From assembly GCA_033439795.1 (NCBI GenBank), contig JAUTDP010000008.1:1054001-1118000 (forward strand): DNA of 64,000 nucleotides. The letters are read 5' to 3'. Under the pieces are notes generated by a model. That model was given only the letters and a program-made list of their open reading frames with translations, was not told where the DNA came from and made no database searches. The translations under genes and the position numbers were made by a program. This document shows, in pieces, positions 13,583 to 27,714 of this stretch; within the stretch, counting starts at the first letter, position 1; the number at the start of each line of letters is the position of its first letter. This DNA comes from Sordaria brevicollis. Lineage: Eukaryota > Ascomycota > Sordariomycetes > Sordariales > Sordariaceae.

Positions 13583-14113
13583 GGCTATTTTGCGTAAAAC
13601 GGTAATAGACCTCCTCTTACTAAAATTCGAGGAGAGGAGACCCACATTTTGTGGGGTGGGTCCGCTGAGCGCCGTGGACGGAGGTTCTGTGGAAGAGACT
13701 AGCTCAACGCTCGTATTTTTTTAATACTTCTTATGTTGAAGCTCCGCTTTAAATAAGCAATGTCTTACTGGTGTCGGAGTGTACAACATCCCAGTTAGCT
13801 TGTTCGTATTCACGCTCTCCTTTGTCGGAGTCCAAGGCCGCCGCACAAACAATGTCAAACCGTCATGGAATCCTGTCAACAGTCCAAGTTGATTCGATTA
13901 ACTTTTTGAACCTTACCACACTAGGTAACACGAACTAATGCCTGATTAGAGAAAACGAAAGGAACACAATGTTCGGATTCTTAAAAGTGAGCTCAGAAAA
14001 AGTCATCGGCAATGAGCTGGGGAATGGTAGTCTCAGCACAGACCCGCACCTCCGAAACCCCACCCCCCCTTTTCTGCGGTAGCAGGTCTGAGCGGGTTTT
14101 GCGCGTTTTGGCC
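13583..14113. mobile_element. Small TIR element (MITE-like), 531 bp
   Basis: The right end (14,084-14,113) is the inverted complement of a 30-bp sequence whose core reads GGCCAAAACGCGCAAAACCC and then CAGACCT. The left end (13,583-13,612) is the same sequence with RIP-type changes. A second left end with 120 bp of matching interior lies at 30,871-30,990. Homology between the two left ends continues a few bases outward, so the true terminus may be slightly beyond the coordinates given; I see no clear target duplication. The interior contains a copy of the 13,131 repeat and no transposase frame. Confidence 0.55.
13702..13757. repeat. Dispersed repeat, copy 2
   Basis: Copy of the 13,131-13,193 repeat. 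It lies inside the TIR element exactly where that element stops matching its relative at 30,990, so it looks like an insertion or a rearrangement joint. Confidence 0.6.
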
Positions 14114-14170
14114 ATTGAAAATAGGGGAAAAGAACAAAATCCTGAATATTTAAATAAAGAAAAATCGAGG

Positions 14171-14402
14171 AATTATGGAAAATATATTACGAGGATGGTC
14201 TCGACGAGACGGTTCCAACGGTACTACTTTCAAAGTGCACGGACCTCTCATTAAAGTAATGCAACGTTAAATAAGAAGAAGGAAAAAAGATTATTAACCC
14301 CTTCGAGGTTGCATTACCTCAACGAGAGGTCCGTACACTTTAAAAGTAGTACCGTTGGAACCGTCTCGTTGAGACCATCCTCGTAATATATTCTTTATAA
14401 TT
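14171..14402. repeat. Long perfect-type inverted repeat, 95-bp arms
   Basis: The arms 14,171-14,265 and 14,308-14,402 are inverted copies of one another separated by 42 bp. They begin with AATTAT, pass through TATTACGAGGATGGTCTC and end with GCAAC next to the loop. The few mismatches are mainly C/T or G/A, so they probably arose by RIP after the palindrome formed. Transcribed, the sequence would fold into a long hairpin. It is most likely a foldback MITE; I see no target duplication. Confidence 0.8.
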
Positions 14403-14460
14403 ATAATAATTATATTTATTTAAATAATTCAGAGTGTCTCAAATTCTAAAGGTTTAATAG

Positions 14461-14792
14461 TATTATAGGGCTACCGCCCAGGAGGTTATGTCAGGCTCCA
14501 CGGCCTAACTAGCTCCCTATAGCTGCCCCTATAGCTGTAGGTCATGGGGCTACCGCCCAGGAGGTTATATTAGGCTCCATAGCCTAACTAGCTCCCTATA
14601 GTTGCCCCTATAGTTGTAGCTCGGGCGGTACGCACTAATTCTATAGAATTACTCACGTGCCTACAACCCCCTTCAAAAGGATAGAATTTACGACCCCGCT
14701 TTACGGTACGGTTTTTCCCCCTTTTTTCTTCGTAGAACCTTATTAATTTATTAGGCCTAATATCTATATTATATTCTATTATCCCCTTTATA
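14461..14792 (+). repeat. 5' LTR of outer retrotransposon
   Basis: This 332-bp repeat is colinear with 30,336-30,667. It holds two internal copies of a unit beginning GGCTACCGCC(C/T)AGGAGGTTAT, about 88 bp apart. The two LTRs differ almost only by C/T and G/A, so divergence reflects RIP and the mutation load cannot be used as an age estimate. Confidence 0.9.
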
Positions 14793-14999
14793 TTAAATTC
14801 TATTACTTTTATAAAAGAGAGAAAGAGAGAGCTTATAGTTATTTAAGCGCGGCAATATTAATTATTAAAATAATCGACTTTAACGTACCTAATTTAGACG
14901 AAAAAATAATTTCCGTACCCTTTATATAAAATACTTCCTCTTAAAACCTCTCTAATCCTTTTATTCTTATAGAATTTACCCTTATAAATCCTTAGAATT

Positions 15000-17900
15000 C
15001 CTAAATTTAAAGGATCCTTTCTACTATTACGAACGCGTTAAATATTAATAAATTCGATTTTTTTAAAATTATTTATATTATTACTACGGCCCTAATTATT
15101 AATTATTCCCCTTACCCCTAAATAAATTTCGTATTTTCTAATATCCTAATTATAAGCGTAATTAATCCTATAATTAATTCGGGTTATAAATATAAGCCTA
15201 TTGTCCTTTTAATTTAGGATAATACTTAAGAAAATTTTAATTTCTATTTTGTATAATTCGTCGAAGTTTATAAGATTAATAATAAAATTAAGCTTCAGGT
15301 AAATTGTAAAATTACGTAGATTAAAATCTTTAATATTCTACCCGCTTATAAAAAGAAGAAATTTAAAGGTTTTTAGACCTAATATATTTTAAATAAAATT
15401 ATAGACCCCGTACTCTTATTTAATTAAATTAACCGCATTTTTAGGGCTTATTACTTATATAACGCCGTATTAATGCGTCTTTACGCTATATATTAGTATA
15501 ATAGGTAATACTTTTTTACCTTCTTTATAGAATGGGAGGATGAATTATTTAAAGTTAGAGGGGCCTTATAGAATAACGAATCCAAATTGGATATATTCTA
15601 TAACGTTTTTAATTAAAAGTTCTTAAATATAATTTTTATTATCGAGCTTCTTAATAATTACGATAATTATATTAAAATATTATAATTTTAAGTTATTAAA
15701 TACGAGTGTACCGAAGTTTTTAAAGTTTTTAAATAAACGAATCGTCAATAGGGAAAAAAAATTTAAAAGAATATTAACCGCTACCGGGCGCTTAAAATCC
15801 TTTAATAAATTAGCGTCCTATAATCTACTTCGAATTTTTAATTTATAATTTCTATAAATTTTACCGAACTGGGAATTTGTAATACCGATAATAATATAAA
15901 TATATTTATAGGGAGAATTTCTTTAAGATTTATTTGGAATAAAAGAAAAGGTTATAGAAATAAAAAGAGTGGGTAAATTTAACGTAGAGTGAAATAAATT
16001 TTTAATAAAGAACGTTAAAAATGTAAAGAGAACGGCCTTTATATAAAATATAGCGTTAAAAAATATTATATTACTAAATGCTTATATTTACTGGCCGAAA
16101 ACCCGAATAAGAAGATCGGTATTAATATTATAACTTTAGCCCTATTAATATTAAAAGACGAAAACGAATTTATATCTACTATAAAAGATTAGGGAAAAGA
16201 GTAATTCTAATATATAATTGGGTATTAAAATCCTTAGAAATATTAAATAAAAAGGTAAAAGATTTTAAAGTAGAAAATAAAATAGAAATTGAACCTACTT
16301 TAATTCTATTTATTATTAATAATTATAATTTAATTTACGCCTTTATCGACGAAGGATATTAATATTATACCGTAATTAATAAAAAGGTTATATAGGACTT
16401 AAAAATCCTTATAATTTCTATTTTAAAGTATAAAGTAAAAAAAGCCTTTATAGTAATAAAAGGAACCGCTATCCGTAATATAATATAAATAATTATAAAA
16501 ATAAACGGTTATATAAAGTTAATTATAATTTACGTAATCCTAAAATTGGAATATCCTATTATATTAAGTAAATTATAATTAGCTACGTATAAAATTTACT
16601 CTATCCCTTATAAAAAACGTTTATATATAGGAGTAATGAATAATTAAATTCTTTATATTAAAGGAAAAAAAAAGGAAAATACCCCTTTTATTAAAGAAAT
16701 TAAATTTATAATCTATATCTTTGCTACTATATTCGTAGGGATAATAAATCGAAATTGTAAAAAATATAAACGCGTAATAGTTAAAAATTATATTTTTGTA
16801 ATTAATTTATATAATATTAAAAAAGCCTTAGTACTAAAAAAGGTTTATATAAAAATAGAATTAAAAAAGAAAATCCCTTAATAATATTATTATTTTCTAC
16901 CCCTATTTATAAAAGTAAAGGCCGATAAATTTAACCCTTATAAACTGGGTATCGATTATATTATTAATTTTAAAAAGGGCTTAAACGGCTAAAATATACC
17001 GATCCCTTTTAGGCCTATTTATAATATATTAAAAGAAGAATTATTAGTCTTAAAAAAGACGTTGAAAGATTTTATAGATAAAGGATATATCCGCGCGAAT
17101 AATTTAAAAGTTACTACCCTAATTTTATTTATTAAAAAATTAGGAGGTAATTTATAATTTTATTATAATTACCGAACGTTTAATATTATTATACAATTAA
17201 ACTGCTATTCCCTATTTTTAATTTAAAATATTTTTAAAATCCTTAAAAGTATAAAGTAATATATTAAAATAGATATAATATAAGCCTTCTATAAAATATA
17301 TATAGTTATAAAAGAAAAATAGAAAATAATATTTTAAATATAATACGGGTTCTTCGAATAGTTAATAGTCACTTTCGGACTTTCGGAGGCCCTAACGTTA
17401 TTTTAACGGTATATTAATTTTATTTTAAAAAATTTCCTAAACGAATTCTATTCGGTATATATAAATAACGTATTTATATATTCGTTAAAAATTAAAAAAG
17501 ATTATAAAGAGAAGATTAAAAAAGTATTAGAGAAATTAGCTTTATACGGTTTGTATTTTAATCCTAATAAATACGAATTTATAATTATAAAGGTTAAATA
17601 TTTAGGGTTTATTATTTATATAAGCGTAAATATATAGGTAGACTTAAATAAAATTAAAATAATTTTAGAATAATTCCTATTTATATTGTAAAAAGGGGTA
17701 TATAATTTTTTAAGTTTTATAAATTATTACCGAATATTCATCCTATAATTTTCGAAAATAATTACGCCTTTAATAACTTTTATAAGAAAAAGAATAACTT
17801 TCGAATAAATTAAAGAATACGAATTTGCATTTTAATTATTAAAAACCCTATTTACGAAAGCCCTTATATTTATAAAATTTAACTTTAAAAAAACCATTTT

Positions 17901-19661
17901 TTTAAAAATAAATTATAACGGCTACGCTTTCGGAAGAATAATTATATAAAATTAAAAGAACGGTATATACAAAATTATTAGCTTCTATTCCCGAAAATTG
18001 GCGTTAATAAAATGAAATTACCCAATTTATAATAAAAAAATATTAGCGATTATTTTTTACTTAGAAGAGTAATTTATAGAATTTTATAATTATAAGGAAT
18101 TTATTATTTTAATAGACTATAAGAATTTAGAATATTTTATAAAGAGATAACGGTTATTTAAAAAATAAGCCTACTAAATAAAATACTTCTTATATTTTAA
18201 TTTTAATATTATTTATAAACCGGGTAAAAATATTATAGTCCTAAACGCTCTATTTCGCCGAAATTAAGATAAACCTATAAGAGAAAATTTAAAAGCCAAA
18301 AATATATAATTTATTCCGGAATTTGTATTTAAAAAATACGTACGAATTTCCGCTTCTTTTATAACGTTAAAACTGGTAAGAGGAGTATAGGTTTTTAAAA
18401 ATCCGGATTTGTAGTAATTCTAAGACTAAGCGGTCTAGAAAAATTCTATATATTAAATTATATTATAAACTGTTATTAAAAATACCTATACCTTTAAACT
18501 ATTTTTATAATTTAAAATATAAATCGCCGATTATATTATAAATAACCTAGGGCGATTAAAGTATAAAAAAAAATTCTAAATCTTAAGAATTCCTACGGTT
18601 ATAAAAATAACGGCCTTAATAATAATAGAAAAGGAATATTAATTTAACGCCTTACGTACCGCTTTAATTTAACGTATATACGAAACTCTTACCCTTAATT
18701 ACCCGGGAAAAGAAGGAATAATCTATATATTTATAAAAGAATATTACTAACTTCTATTAAACCTTTAAATTTAACGGTTTTTACGTAATTATTACGTATA
18801 TAATTCAATAAAAATCTAGAAAAATATAAAACGAAGGCTCTTCTAATCTTTATTACCCCTAAAACGCTAATACCGAAATTTATAATTAAATTTTATTATT
18901 AATTTCCTAAATTCTAAAGGCAATACTTATTTATTAATTTATAAAGACTAATTAATAAAGGGAGTAATTTTAAAGCCTATACCCTCTATAAATATAGATT
19001 TATATATAGAACGGTTCCTCTCTTACTTTATTTATTACTATAATTAATTACGTATTATCGTTAATAATAGGGGTATTAATTAAATAAATAGATTTTAAAA
19101 ACGTCTTTATAAATTAATAAATATAGAATAACTCCTTAATATTATTTATTACCTATAAATAAACGGAGGTTTAAAGAGAATAAACTAAGAAGTTTATACC
19201 TTCTTCAAAATATATATTAATTATTTATAAAATAATTAAGATTATTAAATTCCTATAGTATAGTTCGCTATTAATAATAGAATTAATACTTCGATCGGTA
19301 TAAACCTATTCTTTACTTCCTACGGCTACGAAACTAACCTTATAATTCCTATAATAGAGGACTCTATACCCTTACCTATAATATTTATTTTAAAAAAAAA
19401 GGCCTATAAATTCGTCGAAAAACTATAATAAATTTCGGATTTATACCAAATTATTATAATTACTACTATATAGTAATAAAAGAAGTTCGTTAACTAATCG
19501 AAATATTTTATTAAAAGATTCTAAATTGGAAATAAAGTTTAGTTCAACTTTAAAAACTTTAATTCTAAACGCTTAAAAAAGAAATTCGACGTAATTTACG
19601 CAAAATATACTATATTTAAAATATTCTTTCCTTATATAATAAAATTTAAAGGGCTCCCTAT
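15000..19661 (+). pseudogene. gag-pol relic of outer retrotransposon (5' part)
   Basis: No frame is open, but the plus strand still reads as a gypsy polyprotein with stops at former Gln, Arg or Trp codons. The clearest part is reverse transcriptase at about 17,040-17,650: ILFIKKLGGNL-FYYNYRTFN, then a block reading VTFGLSEALTLFQRYIN. The catalytic YxDD box has become YINN at 17,456-17,467, a double GAT-to-AAT-type loss. RNase H and integrase relics follow up to 19,661, where the second element interrupts the frame just before the C-terminal chromodomain region. Gag should lie near 15,000-16,300, but I could not define its start. Confidence 0.8.
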
Positions 19662-20001
19662 TGTAACGACATAGGTCTAGCGACCATAGTGCCGGGTCCC
19701 CGTAACTAGGGCACTAGGACGCACGGACTATTCGTTATATTAAACCTTGGCTTTTAATTAGTGGACCAGACCTAGCGACTATTTAATAGGGTTCAATAAA
19801 GCTATTACGACCTAGCGACTATTTAATAGGTACGTAATCGCTAATAACTTTTTATATATTATTAAGTGGTTTAGTATAAGATTAGACCTCTACACCTAAA
19901 TTCTAACCTTTCTACTCTTCTTCTCTTTAATTTTAATTATTTATTTGAATTGTATATATTTACTATATTACGTTATTATACGCCTATATTGTAATTTAAT
20001 A
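19662..20001 (+). repeat. 5' LTR of nested retrotransposon
   Basis: 340 bp, colinear and of equal length with 27,715-28,054. Both copies contain a repeated AGCGACTATTTAATAGGG-like word. Confidence 0.9.
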
Positions 20002-20039
20002 TTTAATTAAAATTAAATTACCTCCGTTTAGGAAGGTAT

Positions 20040-23000
20040 ATAATATCCTACTTCGACCCCGAGAATTAGAAAACCCGATAAATTGCTTCGACGATTTTTT
20101 AATCCCGAAATCGCTTCGACGATTATTTTTACCTAAAAAAAGAACGAACCTAATTATTATAATTAAACCCGAATAGGGTTCTAGTTCCGGCTATTCCGAT
20201 TTATTAAATATTCTTTCCGTTAATTATAATAATATCGACTATTTTAATTCCTTTCCTAATAATAATATATCCTTTTAAATAGTCGAGGACTTTAATATTA
20301 GAAACGACGATAATAAAGAGGATTCGCCTAAAGGAGACCTTTATAATAAAAATTACGAAGATAATTAATTTTTAGAGGATTTTATTATTATTTCTATACT
20401 TTCGCGTTAATTAAAGAATACGCTATCGCAATAAGTACGCACTTAAATTACGCCTATTAAGTAATCGCTTTAATTAAGACCGTTTATTTCCTTATAATAC
20501 GATATTAATAAAGAAATATTAATAAAATTCTTTATTAGGATAAAGAACTTTCAATTATTAATTCTATAATAATTACCCGTTTATAAATACTCCCTAAAAT
20601 TTAATTTACCGCTATACGCTTTTATTTTCTTACCGAATAATTTAACCCTTCGTTCCTTTATTCTTCTACCGAATAATTTAATATTTATTCCTTTAGGCGG
20701 TTAAAATAATAAATAATAATAATCTAAACGGCCGCTATAAAATAATAATTATACCCTATTCAACCGGGAAAATTTAAATAATAATTACACTTAATAAAAT
20801 ACTTAATAAAAAATTTAACGATTATTTTCGCTTCCGTTTCGCCCGGCTGCGGTTATTAAAGAAAAAAATACTTAATTTAATAAAAATAAAACCTCTTTTC
20901 TTAAAAATAAAATAAGGATTATACCGAAGTTTAATAGATAAAACGTCCTATTTAAAAGAATTACTTTAAATTACGATATTATCCTCCAAATTTTTAATCC
21001 AACCCGCAATACTATTACCGGAGATAATTCGTAAATACGCTATATTTCTATTGAAATATAATAATTGAATAAAAAAACTATAGATATTAATGTAAAGCGA
21101 ATATCCCTAATAATAATTAACCTTTCCGGCCAACCCGAATTAGAAACGTTGGAAAATAATTTATAATATTATATAGGAAATATTTATTTTAATATTAATT
21201 AACGCTATACTTTTTTAAAGGTTAAAATTATATTAGAGAATAGAATAAAAAGGATATAAGAAATCGCCGACTAATTTAACAAGAATAATAATTATATTTT
21301 TTACTTCCGATTTATTATTACTATAAATAATAAATCCCTATTCGTATACTCTTTTATAAGCTTTATAATTTATAAAGATTTTATAACTATAATGAATAAA
21401 GAACCCGATATTATATAGGAAGAGATTTGCTATTATAATTATATCGTAGAAATATTAATCGGATTAATTAAAAATATTTCGTAAATTCTATATAATATAT
21501 AAAAATTTCTTAATAAAATAGATAATTAAATAATATATTTCGCCTAAAAAACTAAAGAATTTAAAATAACGGTTAATTAATATATTACCGGCTAAGATAA
21601 TAATTTAAAAGAATTTTAAAAGAAGTACGAAGAAATAGCTATAAAATATTCGTAATATTTATAAGAGAATTTAAATTTAGAAGTTTAATACGCAGTATTA
21701 GAATAATAATACGATAAATATTATATTTATATAAAGGAACTATATAGTAAGCTTATTATAATCCGTAAGATTAACGATATCGGTTTAAAGTATATAGAAA
21801 CTTCGACTAAAATACTAGCCGAAACCTTCGAAAAGCGTTATTAGGATAATTTAAATTAATTTAAATAAAATTATTAATAGGAAATAGATTAAATAAAAAT
21901 AATATACTAAATAAAAATCAATTTTATAGAAATGCAATTTGAAGGTTATTATAAAATATCCGAAATTACTACGGTTACGAGGGAAGAATTAAATTAAATA
22001 ATAATTAAAAAGAAAGTAATTTTTAAGGACGATTTTATTTTTATAAATAATATTATTAATCGAAAAGGTAAAAGTAGAGTTAAAAGGATTCTTAAGTACG
22101 AAATTTCCCTAAGATTTTTGAAATTATTATTTAGAATTAGCGGGGGAAATTTAAATAATAGTAATAATAATAATAATAGTAAGAATAATTCCCTTCGCGA
22201 CTTTCCCCCTCCTAAAAGGAGTAATTATAAGAAACTCCGTAATTAGAGTATATTTTTTAATATTAAATATTAACTTTATCGCTATAATAAAATTATTAAA
22301 ATTAAAGTCCCCTATTTTTCGAATTCGTAAAAGGATAAAATACCTTTTAATATATAATACTTCGCTATAATTAATAAATTATATAATAATATTAATTATT
22401 TCGCTAATAAAGAAGCCGCTGCCGTAGAAATAATTTCCCGATTTTTAAATTAAATAGCTGTATATATATACCCCTTCGTCCAACCCGGTTATAATAGTAG
22501 TAAGGCTTATTTATTTACGGTCGAAGAAATTATAACCTATTTATAGAATAATTATTATAATTTCGAAGTAAACGAATATATTTATAATAGATACAAATCT
22601 TTTACTATATAAAGCGGCGATTAATTTAAAGATTTTAAAATAGAGTTTACTTATTTAGCGGGATACTATAATATCCCTAAGGAATAGTAGTTATTTAATA
22701 TACGCTACAAAATTATTAAAAGATTACGCGCCTTCGCCGAAATAATTTACTATATTAATTATATTTACGAAAAGTATATCGATTTATTATAAAAATTAAA
22801 TAAGAATTTTTATATTAATAAAAAGGCCGTTCTAATCTTTAAGACTACGGGATTTAAAAAATTAATTAAAAATGTAAATATATATTTCGTTACCCCCCCG
22901 GGAAATTATTTACTAATTTATAACCGTCTTCCGGGGTTATTTTTAACGTATAAGAAACTTATTAAGGAGGAAGTTATATAATTATATTAAAAGGGTAAAT

Positions 23001-26000
23001 ATTTTATTTACCGAAAAAAGGGATATATAAATCTTATTTACCTATTGAAATTTTAATTAAATAAAATATATTAAATTAAAATTAATACTATTTATACGGA
23101 TTTATTTAATAGGGAATTCGAATTGGAGGAAAACGAAATTACCGAATAAGAATAAAAATAGGAGTAATTGGAATTAGATTATAATTTAGAAAATTAAACC
23201 GCCCGGGATAAGTTATCTCCTACTTAAATAAAATATTAGTATTATTATTAATAATTAATAAAAAGAATAATAAGAAATTGAAAGAATAAAGGATATTCGA
23301 TATTACGGAATATTTGGGGAGGGGCCTAACTTTTACTATTAAATATATTATAATTTAAAATAAATATTCTATTACTATTTACGACGTATTTATTAATATA
23401 GGAATTAACGTTTATATTTTAATAAGCGAAAAGTTTATTATAAAATTAATAAGATTATTAAAATTAAAAATATTAAAGGCCGTTAAAAAAGGATTAGTAC
23501 GAAATTATAGTAACGTATTATTTAATATTATTAATTTAATTATAAAAGCGTTATTAAAAATTTAAGGATATAAATTTTTAAACGAAACCCTTTTAATATT
23601 ACTTAATATAAAGAAAGAAATAATTTTAGAGAAAATATAATTAGCCTACTATAGAACCTTACTTAATTATTTTAATAATTAATTTATTTTCCCTAAAAAC
23701 CTTATTAAAATACCCTAAAATAAAAATATCGAAATCGAGAAGCGATTTAAATTATTATACGACCCTACTTTTTAAAATAATATATATCGGAGGGAGTATT
23801 TAATAAATTTTAAAGATAAGTAATAAACCGATAGAATATTATTATAAATATAAATATTTAAAATAGATTAAGTAGCGAAGGAAGTTCGTAAATTTAATAT
23901 TATTATTATAACGTTCTAGAATAAAATGGAGGAGATTAAAAAAGAAAAATTAGAGAAGGAGACGGATTTATAAATCGTATAACGAATAATTACCCGCTTA
24001 GAAAGGATACTGATGGAAATATTTTATACCCTATAATACGAAAATCGCGAAATATTTAAAATTATATTAAATAATATATAGAAATTTAAGGGTATATATA
24101 TAATTAAATATCGTTATTATAATAAGGAAAAATAAATAATAGGAGTATATTAAATAATTTAGGAGTTATTCGATAAAATTAAATACGAATATACTTTAAT
24201 AATCGAATTCGCCGAGTTTAAATTCGTTAAGAATTCTTATAAATAAAGTAAGGATTTATTTTTATATTAGGATATTAAGGGTCCTTACCGCTTAGAAAGA
24301 GCTTTTATATAAATTAAGCGAAGATTTTATAATTATATTCTAATTAGAATTATAATTTTGGATTATTATATTAAAAAAGGAGAAATTATTGAAGAGATTA
24401 ATTTATACGAAATTAATAATATTATTAAAGCCCGTTAAATAAAATTATTACCCGACGACGATGAAGATTACCGTTAATTAATTGTAAATAAATTATTAAT
24501 ACGATATTAAGATAAAATTTATATTTTTAATAAAAAAGATTCTAATACGTTATTTAATTTAAAAGATAAAATCGATTATAAGATTAAATTAGAGGAGGGT
24601 AAATTAATAAAGGATTTCGGATATAATTTACTATATAAAATAATTTTAGAGGAGTTAGAAGAATATTAATAATATATTATAGATAATTTATAAAAGGGGT
24701 TTATCGAAGTTAATTCCGCTTTATAAGCCGCTTTAATTTTATTTATATTTAAAGTTAACGGAAATCTACGTTTTTATATAAATTATAAAAAATTTAACGC
24801 GTTAATTAAAAAGGATTATTATCCCCTACCCTTAATTGAAAAAACCTTAATACAAATTACTAAAATAAAGATTTTTATTAAAATTGATATTAAATAAGCA
24901 TTTTATTATATTAAAATATATTTTAATTACGAGGATTTTACAACGTTCTAAATTTAATATAGTATATATAAATATAAGGTATTACCTTTCGGATTAATAA
25001 AGGGATTATTTTCGTTTTAATAGTTTATTAACGACGTTTTAATAAATTATTTAAACGATTTTTATAGCGTTTATATCGATAATATTTTAATTTTTTCGGA
25101 AATTTAGGAGGAGTATAATATTTATATCGATAAAGTATTATCCCGATTAGAGAAAGCCGGTTTATAGGCCGATATTAAAAAATGCGAATTTAATATAATT
25201 AAGATTAAGTTTTTAGGATTTATTATTAATATTAATAATATTTTAATTAATTCGGAGAAGGTTTAAATTATTCAAAATTGGAAAACGTTATATATAATTA
25301 AAAGGGTATAAATTTTTTTAGGATTCTATAATTTCTATTATAAATTTATAAAGGATTATAATTATAAAGTTAAACTTTTAACGAATTTTATGAAGAAAAA
25401 CTAATCTTTTAAATAGGATGAGCGTTATAAGGAGGCGTTTTAAACCCTTAAGAATATATTTTTTAACGCCCTATTTTTAGCTTACTTTAATTATAAAAAG
25501 GAAATTCGTATCGAAATGGATATTAACGACGGGGTATATATTAGAGTGATAAATTAGTATTAAGAAGAGGATAGTAAGTAATATTTAATAATTTTCTATT
25601 TAGAATCGATAAATATAGTAGAATTAAATTACCCTATTTATAATAAAGAGTTATTAATAGTTATAAAAGGATTAAATTAGTAGCGATTAGAATTTAAGGG
25701 AGTGAAATTATTTCTCGTTTATATAAATTATTAGGTATTAAAATATTTCGGAGAAAAAAGAGTATTAAACGGAAGATAAATGTAGTAATTAGAAACGTTA
25801 TTGGAATATTAATTTAGGATAATATATAAATTAAGGAAGGATAACGTTACTGTTAACGCTTTATCGAAAAAATTAGAGGATTTAAAAATTATAAAAGTTA
25901 AAAAGGAGGATTAATTTATATTAAGGATATTAAAATAGGATAAGGATAGTTTTTTTACGTTTATTAATAATAAATTATTTATAGAGGAACTTATAATTAA

Positions 26001-27660
26001 TTTATATAAATATTTAAATATAAGTAACGATTTAGAGGTATTAATAATAATTATAGAAATTAATTACAATTTAATTAATAAATTGGTTAAGGCCAACCGA
26101 TTTGCGGATTCGCTATCGATTTAGAAGGAGATAGTTAAAAAGGAAGATTCCAAATTTAAAGATTGTAATAGATTATTATTATAGGAAAATAAATTAATTG
26201 TATTAAAGGATAATAACCTACGTATTAAATTAATTAAAATAGCCTATTATTTAATTACGGTAATATATTTAGGACGTTCGAAAATTAAGAAGATAATATA
26301 TAATTAATATTAGTAGCTTAATTTAATTACTGATGTATATTACTATATCGATAATTATTAAATTTATAAATTATCGAAGGCCCTATATAATAAAACCCCG
26401 GGTCTATTATATTTAGTATTACTATTAAAGGATTGCCGATTATTCGCCGCTTTAATAATCGATTTCAAATTAATATTACTAAATTATTATAGGTTCGATA
26501 TATTAATAATAGTAATAAATAGGTTTATAAAGGTAAATTAAAGTGTATTATATAAATAATTTATAATTACCCAGGATATAATTTTATTATTTTATTAAAG
26601 ATTATATAAATTATATAGGTTATTATTAGAAGTAATTAATAACCGTAGACCCTAATTTGTATTATAAGTAATATAAGAATTATTTATTTTATTGGGTATT
26701 AAATAGAAGTTAATTACGTCGGGATATTTATAAACGGTTAAGTAAATTAAAAATTTATATTAATATATTAATTAACGTTTACGGCTTTATATTAATTATA
26801 ATTAGGACGATTAGTTGGAATATATATTAACCCTTAATATTATTTAAGTTAATTTACTATATAATAATTTGGGTAGATTATCCCTACGTAAAATAATTAT
26901 AGATTATATTATATTTAGTATTTTAAATTAGGAAATACGAAATAATCCGAAATTACCGAGGAGGGAAATAAACCGGTAGGAGGCTTATTAATTAATAGAA
27001 CGGATAAAAAGATATTATTAAATTGCAAAAGAAAGTATTAAAAAAGCGTAATAATAATAAATAGTGCAAATTAATAAATATTATAGAGAATTAGATTTCG
27101 GAATCGGGGATCGCGTTTTTATTATTAAAAGGGGTTAGAATATTAATTACTTTAACGATAAATTTAATTATAAATTAATAAGAATACCCTATTTAATTAA
27201 AGTTATAAAAGGATATTTATATAAATTCGAAATTCCGGAGGGATAGAGAGGAATTACGGTTTATTATGTAGATTGGCTATATTTATATTTAAATAATTTA
27301 TTATTAGGATAAAGAAACGAAAATCTACCGGGTGAAATAATTAGGGATAAAAAAGAATAGGAGGTTAAGAGGATAATTTTATTGAAAGTAATAAAGGGGA
27401 AATTAGAGTATTAAATAGAATAGAAAGGATGGGATCCCGATTTAAGGTTTTAATTAACGGGTAATTTTAAAAATTTAGTAGAATTATTGCGAAATTACTA
27501 TAAGGATAATAAAAAAATGTTTAAACCGCTAAAGAGGTTGGAGGAATAATTAATAAGAAATAAAGAATTATATAAGGAAAATAAAAAATTAAAAGAAGGA
27601 TTAAGGGTTAATTTAAAGAGGAGAATAATAGTAAAGAAATAAGGAAATAAAGTATATAGG
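20040..27660 (+). pseudogene. gag-pol relic of nested retrotransposon
   Basis: The plus strand keeps readable gypsy polymerase blocks. Reverse transcriptase at about 24,690-25,120 reads NGNLRFYINYKKFNALIKKD, then LPFGLIKGLFSFQ-FINDVL, with the catalytic box YIDN at 25,072-25,083 (second Asp lost). RNase H-like sequence follows at about 25,480-25,900. An integrase relic lies at about 26,260-26,960, recognisable by YLGRSKIKKII, by ALYNKTPGLLYLVLLLKDCR, and by an IDF in the catalytic-core position. Gag is expected in 20,040-22,500 but has no motif I can name. Stops are mostly TAA/TAG at former CAA/CAG codons. Confidence 0.85.
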
Positions 27661-27714
27661 ATAGGAGGAATAATTGAAATTCTAGGGTAGAATTTTAACC
27701 CGGAGGGGGGGTAG

